The notes under the pieces are model-generated. The model ran no database searches and was not told the origin of the DNA. It worked only from the letters and a program-made list of their open reading frames with translations. The translations under genes and the position numbers were made by a program. Source: CAYJAD01 sp964372165 (GTDB taxonomy: Bacteria > Desulfobacterota > Desulfovibrionia > Desulfovibrionales > Desulfovibrionaceae). From it: a DNA stretch of 11,540 nt. Each line of letters starts with the position of its first letter. Position 1 is the first letter of the stretch. Location of the stretch: contig CAYJPT010000071.1 in assembly GCA_964372165.1 (NCBI GenBank), positions 1 to 11,540 on the forward strand. The letters are read 5' to 3'. Below are positions 7,196 through 11,540 of the stretch, in pieces.

Positions 7196-7357
7196 GTGTG
7201 TATTTTTTTTTCTTTTATCAAGGAAGAAATATTTTTGCTGCGTAAGCCCGACCCAACGGGCGCTGGAGGCGTTCACGTTAGGCGAGTCTTAGAGCCTTAC
7301 GTGAATCGAGAGCAGAGCGACCTTAAGGTCGTGCGTATAAGAAAAAAATATTTCTGA
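7196..7357 (+). CDS. Possible small basic protein, 53 residues, unrecognised
   Basis: An ORF opening with GTG at 7196, preceded by GGAGG, with a hydrophobic start (CIFFSFIKEEIFLL) and a basic remainder (RKPDPTGAGGVHVRRV, then VVRIRKKYF). I do not recognise a family. The frame also runs upstream to an ATG at 7151 that lacks a Shine-Dalgarno. Most of the ORF overlaps the GC-rich hairpin island (7225-7362), so its apparent codon content may simply reflect a structured DNA or RNA repeat read in one frame. I rate translation as less likely than not. Confidence 0.22.
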   Translation: MCIFFSFIKEEIFLLRKPDPTGAGGVHVRRVLEPYVNREQSDLKVVRIRKKYF

Positions 7358-7362
7358 CGCAG
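7225..7362. repeat. GC-rich hairpin island framed by AT-rich inverted arms
   Basis: AGAAATATTTTT (7225-7236) is a perfect inverted copy of AAAAATATTTCT (7344-7355). Between them lie hairpins GCCCG/CGGGC (7246-7261), TTCACGTTAGGC/GCCTTACGTGAA (7272-7283 with 7294-7305, one mismatch) and the 14-bp palindrome CGACCTTAAGGTCG (7318-7331). CTGCGT (7238-7243) also matches ACGCAG (7357-7362), in an order that would form a pseudoknot or an alternative to the long arms. By hand count the core (7238-7336) is about 60% GC, far above its surroundings. It may be a dispersed repeat, a structured RNA or a mobile-element remnant. Confidence 0.5.
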
Positions 7363-7514
7363 AGAGGAGGAAAAAGGTAAATACCGCTACAGGGTCCAAA
7401 AAAATAACTTAACATTACAAATAAATAAAAAAATCATAGCATAACACAATTCGACGAAATATTATCAAAAAAATAAATCAATGAAAAATAGGGATTGCAT
7501 CAAACAAAAATATA

Positions 7515-7544
7515 TTGACAATATTTTCTAATTTTATGTATCTT
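7515..7544 (+). promoter_or_regulatory. Sigma-70-like promoter for the barrel gene
   Basis: TTGACA (7515-7520) is a perfect -35 box, followed after 18 bases by TATCTT (7539-7544). The predicted transcript would begin about 7551, giving a leader of about 60 bases before the ATG at 7614. Confidence 0.5.
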
Positions 7545-7613
7545 ATAGATTAGTTGAGGTAGCCACTTTTGAATTTACAGAAATATTAAGCATTATTACT
7601 AGAGGCTTACATA

Positions 7614-9038
7614 ATGAAGCGTGATTTTAAAAAACTTTCATTATTTTTCTATAGAAAAAGAGTTATGTATTCCAAAAGTATAACCTATCTTTTTACTATT
7701 ACTATATTGTGCCTACTAAGTCTAAACTCACAAGCAAGCCCTAACAATAGTGCTAGGCATAATACAACAAGCCAAAAGTATGGTAATTTAATATTAGAAC
7801 AGCTTAGCGATCACCAACAACTCATCTCTAGTCAAGCAAGCACTACTTGGACAACAAAGCACATTACTGTATCACAGTGGAAGCCAACACCTTCAACATT
7901 ACAAGTGAATGCCACTCGATACATACAATACATTCAGGAATACTCCATCCCTCATGCAAGTCCTAAAGTAGATATTTTTAAATCTAACCTCAATGTACCA
8001 ATTTATCCTGTTAAGCAGCTGGCTAGTATCAATAGTGATAAAAACAATAAGGTCAAGCAATCAAACTCTGGCAAAGGTGAGAAGCTTAAAACCATCACTG
8101 CAGAAAACCCATTTAAACATGATTTGAAAGTATTAACAGCTAAAAACGATGATATCTACTTTTCTGAAATAAATGGACTTGCCGCCGGCTCTTACCAGCA
8201 GCCAAATAAATGGAGCATTGCTTTTAATCCATATGCAAATTTTATTAATAATTATAATTATAATTATCATGGTGCTAACTTTGGCCTTTTAGGTGATTTT
8301 ACCTATCGCGCCACTGATGCATTCTCTATTGGTGCACATATAGACATGAACAGTGCACACTACTATACTGACACTTTACATGCAGACACAAGATCAACAT
8401 CCTTTTCAGCTGGCTTACATACAGCATTCAATATAAAACCACATTGGTATATAGAGGCACAATTTACTGGCTCTACAAGCCAAATTAGTGGCGAGTATAA
8501 CACAAAAGACATACCTTTCCCCCTTGGTAACAGTACATATAATAGTGAAGCAATTTACGCCTCTATCACATCAGGCTATAAGATAAAGCTTAATGAGGTA
8601 CACAGCTTGACTCCAGAAATTGGTTTTAATTACCTAAGTGCGCATATAGGCAACTTTAACAATATTTGGAATACACCACCTGACACATTGGGTAGTTTTT
8701 ATAATATGTACAATGAAAATCACTACTACAATGCTCTTTATGCTAACTTGCACCTTGAATGGCGTGGAGAGTGGGATTTGCAAGATGACAGGCAAGTGGC
8801 TTTAATTGTTGGTGGTGGCGTAAGACAAAAACTTAACGCCAAAAAAATTAACCTCCCTGCAGGAACCTTAGGTGGGGCATATATTACAGAAAGCACAGAA
8901 GACCCAACGACATGGCTTGCTAATCTTGGTGTTGAATATAAGGTTGGCAACTTCAGTGTAAACATTCTATATAATGGGGGATATGGAGAAGACCAAGTTA
9001 TGCATGGTGGCGATTTGGTTTTTAAATTTGAATTTTAG
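7614..9038 (+). CDS. Outer-membrane protein with an autotransporter-type beta-barrel and a short passenger
   Basis: A 474-residue predicted secreted outer-membrane protein. Residues 18-41 form a signal peptide: MYSKS, a hydrophobic core (ITYLFTITILCLLSL), then NSQA with likely cleavage after A41. Residues 42-197 are polar (Ser/Asn/Lys/Gln-rich) with no beta-helix repeats. From about residue 198 to the end (about 277 residues) alternating beta-strands rich in aromatics and Gly resemble an autotransporter beta-domain: IAFNPYANFINNY, GANFGLLGDFTYRATDAFSI, SFSAGLHTAFNI, SLTPEIGFNYLSAHIGNF, TTWLANLGVEYKVG, and a final strand ending in F (GDLVFKFEF). The mature part has no Cys. The start at 7614 has AGAGG 8 bases upstream; the ATG at 7665 would give a cleaner signal peptide but has a poorly placed purine run. 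The function of the passenger is unknown; a plain barrel without surface cargo is the main alternative. It stands alone between two hairpin-rich intergenic regions. Confidence 0.75.
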   Translation: MKRDFKKLSLFFYRKRVMYSKSITYLFTITILCLLSLNSQASPNNSARHNTTSQKYGNLILEQLSDHQQLISSQASTTWTTKHITVSQWKPTPSTLQVNATRYIQYIQEYSIPHASPKVDIFKSNLNVPIYPVKQLASINSDKNNKVKQSNSGKGEKLKTITAENPFKHDLKVLTAKNDDIYFSEINGLAAGSYQQPNKWSIAFNPYANFINNYNYNYHGANFGLLGDFTYRATDAFSIGAHIDMNSAHYYTDTLHADTRSTSFSAGLHTAFNIKPHWYIEAQFTGSTSQISGEYNTKDIPFPLGNSTYNSEAIYASITSGYKIKLNEVHSLTPEIGFNYLSAHIGNFNNIWNTPPDTLGSFYNMYNENHYYNALYANLHLEWRGEWDLQDDRQVALIVGGGVRQKLNAKKINLPAGTLGGAYITESTEDPTTWLANLGVEYKVGNFSVNILYNGGYGEDQVMHGGDLVFKFEF

Positions 9039-9177
9039 CTCCCCATGCAACACAAAATATGCAAGCAAGTACTCAACTTTTTACACTGCCGCTTTGACAC
9101 CAATAATATCTTAAAACCATCAATTCATATCAATCACTACTCTAAATAGTCGGTACTTGTTTTTAAGTGCAGGCTAA

Positions 9178-9204
9178 CGAAATTTTTATCACAGAAAAAT
9201 TTCG
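9178..9204. terminator. Perfect 10-bp hairpin after the barrel gene
   Basis: CGAAATTTTT (9178-9187) pairs with AAAAATTTCG (9195-9204) around a 7-base loop. It lies about 140 bases after the stop and has no T-tract of its own, so a terminator role is tentative. Confidence 0.4.
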
Positions 9205-9219
9205 CACGGCGTAGAATAA

Positions 9220-9251
9220 GCCAGAACTTGCTTCTGGCATCCCCAAAGGGG
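9220..9251. terminator. Two adjacent small GC stems
   Basis: GCCAGAA-CTTGC-TTCTGGC (9220-9238) is directly followed by CCCC-AAA-GGGG (9241-9251) and then TATTTG. Either could assist termination downstream of the barrel gene. Confidence 0.35.
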
Positions 9252-9271
9252 TATTTGAAGCCCGCGTACTT

Positions 9272-9306
9272 TAAGACTACTGCACAACTCATTGTGCGGA
9301 GTCTTA
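9272..9306. terminator. Nested stem-loop upstream of the flagellin control region
   Basis: TAAGACT (9272-9278) pairs with AGTCTTA (9300-9306). Inside, GCACAA (9282-9287) pairs with TTGTGC (9292-9297) around the tetraloop CTCA. This two-storey hairpin separates the barrel transcript from flagellin. There is no strong T-tract, so it could also be a structured RNA piece. Confidence 0.45.
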
Positions 9307-9378
9307 GTTATAGCTTTACAAAAACATCTTAAGTCAAAAATACAACATTCATCTCACACTTTATCCATAATACCTCAA

Positions 9379-9392
9379 TATAACACATTATA
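9379..9392 (+). promoter_or_regulatory. Upstream dyad repeat, copy 1 (candidate activator site)
   Basis: TATAA-CACA-TTATA is a 5+4+5 dyad. Its 13-bp core, ATAACACATTATA, recurs exactly at 9489-9501. It lies about 130 bases upstream of the flagellin sigma-54 box, a typical distance for an enhancer-binding activator. Activator identity is unknown. Confidence 0.4.
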
Positions 9393-9487
9393 CAGCTCAC
9401 AAATTCAAGAAGGAAAAAATTTCCAGCTATACGCCAAAAAAATGTCTTTACTGCACTAAAGTTTTTTCCTACCTCACATTTTGTAAG

Positions 9488-9501
9488 CATAACACATTAT
9501 A
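9488..9501 (+). promoter_or_regulatory. Upstream dyad repeat, copy 2 (candidate activator site)
   Basis: CATAA-CACA-TTATA shares 13 identical bases with copy 1 and ends 20 bases before the -24 box of the flagellin promoter. A copy this close could bind the activator or a repressor. It is AT-rich, but 13 identical bases are unlikely to recur by chance so near the first copy. Confidence 0.4.
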
Positions 9502-9521
9502 TTTATAAAATTTTTATATTT

Positions 9522-9537
9522 TGGCACACAGCTTGCT
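9522..9537 (+). promoter_or_regulatory. Sigma-54 (RpoN) promoter of flagellin
   Basis: TGGCAC-N5-TTGCT matches the -24/-12 consensus with exact spacing (GG at 9523-9524, GC at 9535-9536). The transcript should start about 9548, giving a leader of about 29 bases. Flagellin control by sigma-54 is known in several polar-flagellate lineages. Confidence 0.88.
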
Positions 9538-9559
9538 TAAGACTAGTACAGTTAAAACT

Positions 9560-9572
9560 CACCCAGGAGGTG
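9560..9572 (+). promoter_or_regulatory. Flagellin Shine-Dalgarno inside a small hairpin with GGA in the loop
   Basis: CACC (9560-9563) can pair with GGTG (9569-9572), leaving CAGGA in the loop; AGGAGGTG (9565-9572) is the Shine-Dalgarno itself. GGA in a hairpin loop overlapping the ribosome site is the hallmark of CsrA/RsmA targets, and CsrA-FliW control of flagellin translation is established in Bacillus and Campylobacter. Here it is inference; the stem is only 4 bp. Confidence 0.4.
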
Positions 9573-9576
9573 TATT

Positions 9577-10467
9577 ATGTCTTTGGTCATAAACAACAAT
9601 TTAATGGCAGCGAACACTGCGCGGAATTTGAATATTCACTATGGAAGTCTAAGCCAATCCACACAGAGACTTTCATCAGGTCTAAGGATTAACAGCGCAG
9701 CAGACGACGCAGCAGGTCTAGCAATTCGTGAATTACAGCGTGCAGATATAGCCACCCTTCAGCAAGGTGCGCGTAACGCTAACGATGCTATCTCCTTAAT
9801 CCAAACTGCAGATGGTGCTCTTCAAACAATCGACGAACAGCTCATCCGCATGAAAGAATTGGCTGAGCAAGCAGCAACCGGTACTTATGATTCAACTCAG
9901 CGTTTAATGATTGAATCTGAATATCAAGCCCTTGCTTCAGAAATCACACGTATCGCCAACGCGACAGACTTTAACGGTATCAAATTATTAGACGGAAGCC
10001 TTTCCGGAGAACATGATGGTAGCGGACTTAAGGCCCTTGGCGAACTAAAGGTTCACTTTGGTACAGGCAATGATAGTGCAGAAGATTATTACTATATTAA
10101 CATTGGTGACTCCACCGCTTCTGCTCTTGGCCTTGGCAATAATAGTACGCCTGATGACGCAGGCTACTCCATATCAACGCAAGAACAAGCGCAGCAATCA
10201 CTTGTGGCTATTAACGAAGCTATTATCTCAAAAGATAAAATTCGTGCCCACCTTGGTGCTATTCAAAACCGCTTAGAAGCGACCATTAGTAACCTAAATA
10301 TACAGGCAGAAAATCTCCAAGCTGCCGAATCAAGAATTTCGGATGTGGACGTTGCTACAGAAATGACGGAATTTGTACGCAACCAAATCCTCACCCAATC
10401 TGCAGTAGCAATGCTATCGCAGGCAAACTCACTGCCAAGGATGGCAATGCAGCTCATTGGCGGCTAG
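9577..10467 (+). CDS. Flagellin (filament subunit)
   Basis: A 296-residue filament subunit, exported through the flagellar type III system and polymerised after hook completion. The conserved N-terminal domain includes MSLVINNNLMAANTARNLN, SQSTQRLSSGLRINSAADDA, AGLAIRELQRADI and NDAISLIQTADGALQTIDEQ. The conserved C-terminal domain has AIQNRLEATISNLN, AESRISDVDVATEMTEFVRN and QSAVAMLSQANSLPRMAMQL. Only a short central stretch (about residues 140-210) separates them, so the variable D2/D3 surface domains are essentially absent. The D1 segment IRMKELAEQAATG keeps the Arg and Leu at positions known in enteric flagellins to contact TLR5. The gene has its own sigma-54 promoter and a strong Shine-Dalgarno, and is followed by a strong hairpin. 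The family call is certain; which paralogue (flaA/flaB/fliC) cannot be told. Confidence 0.97.
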   Translation: MSLVINNNLMAANTARNLNIHYGSLSQSTQRLSSGLRINSAADDAAGLAIRELQRADIATLQQGARNANDAISLIQTADGALQTIDEQLIRMKELAEQAATGTYDSTQRLMIESEYQALASEITRIANATDFNGIKLLDGSLSGEHDGSGLKALGELKVHFGTGNDSAEDYYYINIGDSTASALGLGNNSTPDDAGYSISTQEQAQQSLVAINEAIISKDKIRAHLGAIQNRLEATISNLNIQAENLQAAESRISDVDVATEMTEFVRNQILTQSAVAMLSQANSLPRMAMQLIGG

Positions 10468-10489
10468 TCATCTTTAATATAGGCTGTGG

Positions 10490-10541
10490 CAGACCAAAGA
10501 CGGGAGGCTCGGAGGGAGCACCATCCCTCCGAGCCGGTCTG
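10490..10541. terminator. Strong nested hairpin between convergent flagellin and rnc
   Basis: GGCTCGGAGGGA (10506-10517) pairs perfectly with TCCCTCCGAGCC (10524-10535) across a 6-base loop. CAGACC (10490-10495) and GGTCTG (10536-10541) form an outer stem with a 10-base bulge. It lies just after flagellin and about 95 bases past the rnc stop on the opposite strand. There is no T-tract on the + strand, so it may act as a terminator, as a 3' mRNA stabiliser for the abundant flagellin transcript, or as a barrier for both strands. Confidence 0.65.
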
Positions 10542-10573
10542 GCAAAGCATAAAAAATTGGCAGCGGCGTGAAA

Positions 10574-10585
10574 GAAAAGCTTTTC
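10574..10585. repeat. 12-bp palindrome
   Basis: GAAAAGCTTTTC is a perfect palindrome in the convergent gap, 50 bases past the rnc stop on the - strand. Any role in termination is uncertain. Confidence 0.3.
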
Positions 10586-10635
10586 AGCTGGATGTGTAGG
10601 TTTTTATTACAAAGTTAACATTAATCAATATAACA

Positions 10636-11340
10636 TTAACCTTCAACTGTGGTTTTAGTTAAATAGGTTTCAAAAGCCATACGGGCAGCCTCTTGTTCTG
10701 CACGTTTAAGGCTTTGACCACTTGCAAAAAATTCTTGGCCATCGGGAAGTGTTAAACGTACTTCAAAGCATTTAGCATGTTCTGGGCCATAACTACCTTG
10801 TAGCGCATAGATTGGACGATCTTTGTGTGTGCGTTGCGTTGCTTCTTGCAACTTGGTTTTATAATCTTTTTCTTGGCTTTGCCCCAAATCTGAGGGCCAA
10901 CGTGAATTAAATATTTGCGTAATAACTTTTTGCGCTTCTGCATATCCGCCATCTTCAAAGATTGCACCAAGTACGGCCTCAAGGGCGTCACTAAGCACTC
11001 CATCACGTTCACGCCCACCTTGGCTTTCCTCACCACGTCCAAGCCTTAAATCATTACTTATACCAAGTTCACGTGCAAGCATGGCTAAAGAATTTGTGCT
11101 AACTAGCGAGGAGCGAAGCTTGGTTAAGTGCCCTTCCCTAGCTTCTGGAAAACGCTTAAAAAGCTCCCATGACACACAAACTTCAAGTACTGCATCACCT
11201 AAAAATTCTTGTCTTTCATTATGTGGAGCAAGGTTTTTATTTTCATTGGCCCACGAACTATGCGTTAATGCTCTACGTAATAAATCAATATTTTGAAATT
11301 TATACCCAAGCACCTTTTGCAAGTTTATATATTCATCCAT
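10636..11340 (-). CDS. rnc: Ribonuclease III
   Basis: A 234-residue double-strand-specific endoribonuclease that processes rRNA precursors and structured mRNAs in the cytoplasm. The catalytic domain carries the signature HNERQEFLGDAVLE with E42, E45 and D49, and LSDALEAVLGAIF with D118 and E121; these match E. coli E38, E41, D45, D114 and E117, so an active enzyme is expected. The C-terminal dsRNA-binding domain spans about residues 155-229 (KDYKTKLQEATQ, then GQSLKRAEQEAARMAFETYL). Gln replaces the usual Leu at the fourth position of NERLEFLGD, a mild change. An in-frame ATG lies 4 codons upstream at 11352, but GGAGGG at 11345-11350 suits only the ATG at 11340. No partner gene such as era is in the window. 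Confidence 0.95.
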   Translation of the reverse strand: MDEYINLQKVLGYKFQNIDLLRRALTHSSWANENKNLAPHNERQEFLGDAVLEVCVSWELFKRFPEAREGHLTKLRSSLVSTNSLAMLARELGISNDLRLGRGEESQGGRERDGVLSDALEAVLGAIFEDGGYAEAQKVITQIFNSRWPSDLGQSQEKDYKTKLQEATQRTHKDRPIYALQGSYGPEHAKCFEVRLTLPDGQEFFASGQSLKRAEQEAARMAFETYLTKTTVEG

Positions 11341-11344
11341 AAAA

Positions 11345-11350
11345 CCCTCC
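11345..11350 (-). promoter_or_regulatory. Shine-Dalgarno that fixes the rnc start
   Basis: On the - strand GGAGGG precedes the ATG at 11340, with 5 bases between the GGAGG core and the start codon. It overlaps codons 2-3 of the longer frame opening at 11352, which has no Shine-Dalgarno. Confidence 0.65.
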
Positions 11351-11375
11351 ATACAATGCTTATACTTACAAATTA

Positions 11376-11404
11376 AACATAAGCGAAATTTTAAAAAACA
11401 GCAA
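11376..11404 (-). promoter_or_regulatory. Possible sigma-70 promoter for rnc
   Basis: On the - strand TTGCTG (11399-11404) is followed after 17 bases by TATGTT (11376-11381). Both boxes deviate from consensus in an AT-rich region, so this is tentative. The predicted start is about 30 bases before the rnc ATG. Confidence 0.33.
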
Positions 11405-11455
11405 ACATGCCAAATTTTTTAAAATAATAGTTTACAATCTACTCCAATAAAATAA

Positions 11456-11523
11456 GGTGAGAATTATCACCAAGTAAGCAATATAGCAGTGTGTGTTATA
11501 GTGCATACAAAAACACGTATAAT
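11456..11523 (+). promoter_or_regulatory. Dyad plus a -10-like box near the window end
   Basis: GGTGA (11456-11460) and TCACC (11467-11471) form a small dyad. TATAAT lies at 11518-11523 without a convincing -35 box 16-18 bases upstream. Together they could be the control region of a + strand gene beyond the window. Nothing else is seen between the rnc start and the end. Confidence 0.25.
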
Positions 11524-11540
11524 ACAAAACAAAAAATTAA

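Noticed and set aside
7251..7283. Integron attC-like core sites (ACCCAAC and GTTAGGC, with another GTTAGGC at 7093-7099)
   Set aside because: The two 7-mers fit the loose core consensus, but the span is too short, the cores are not complementary to each other, and no integrase or cassette array is present.
6570..7613. tRNA, tmRNA or other known RNA gene in the long gap
   Set aside because: No acceptor stem with a T-loop motif or CCA-type end could be assembled on either strand; only unassigned hairpins are seen.
6741..9306. CRISPR array
   Set aside because: The repeats are inverted and all different; there are no regularly spaced direct repeats with unique spacers and no cas genes.
11400..11420. 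Sigma-54-like TTGGCATGTTTGCTG on the - strand upstream of rnc
   Set aside because: The GG-to-GC spacing is 3 bases too short for sigma-54.

Overview
The window reads as part of the chromosome of an AT-rich, motile, Gram-negative bacterium. The flagellar gene order (fliK-flgD-flgE, then a sigma-54-type flagellin promoter), the compact flagellin, and an outer-membrane beta-barrel with an autotransporter-like C-terminal domain fit a low-GC Desulfovibrionaceae-type deltaproteobacterium (Desulfobacterota). This placement is inferred from family resemblance; no search was run.

Layout. Positions 1-1200 hold two housekeeping-type genes on the + strand: a short CYTH/triphosphate-tunnel enzyme and a YccF-family inner-membrane protein. 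Positions 1401-6569 hold a tight hook-assembly operon: FliK (hook-length ruler), FlgD (hook cap) and an unusually long FlgE (hook subunit, 810 residues) with an Ala-rich insert of about 190 residues. A GC-rich stem-loop follows flgE. Positions 6570-7613 hold about 1 kb with no convincing protein gene but many inverted repeats. It includes a GC-rich island near 7238-7336 inside otherwise AT-rich DNA, and one possible 53-codon ORF. Positions 7614-9038 encode a secreted outer-membrane protein with an autotransporter-type barrel and a short passenger. Positions 9039-9576 hold a second hairpin cluster and then the flagellin control region, with a near-consensus sigma-54 promoter. Flagellin (9577-10467) follows and ends in a very strong nested hairpin. 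RNase III (rnc) lies convergently on the - strand. The last ~190 bases carry only upstream signals.

How the genes fit together. FliK, FlgD and FlgE act in succession: FlgD caps the growing hook, FlgE polymerises under it, and FliK measures length and switches export to filament substrates. Flagellin is the late product exported afterwards. The flagellin gene has its own sigma-54 promoter with a repeated upstream dyad, and its Shine-Dalgarno can be drawn inside a small hairpin with GGA in the loop, as in CsrA targets. The barrel gene and its flanking hairpin clusters sit between the hook operon and flagellin and look like an accessory insertion into a flagellar locus.

I did not find a clearly new multi-gene system. 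The most unusual items are the hairpin-dense island upstream of the barrel gene, the enlarged FlgE, and the promoter and leader architecture of flagellin.
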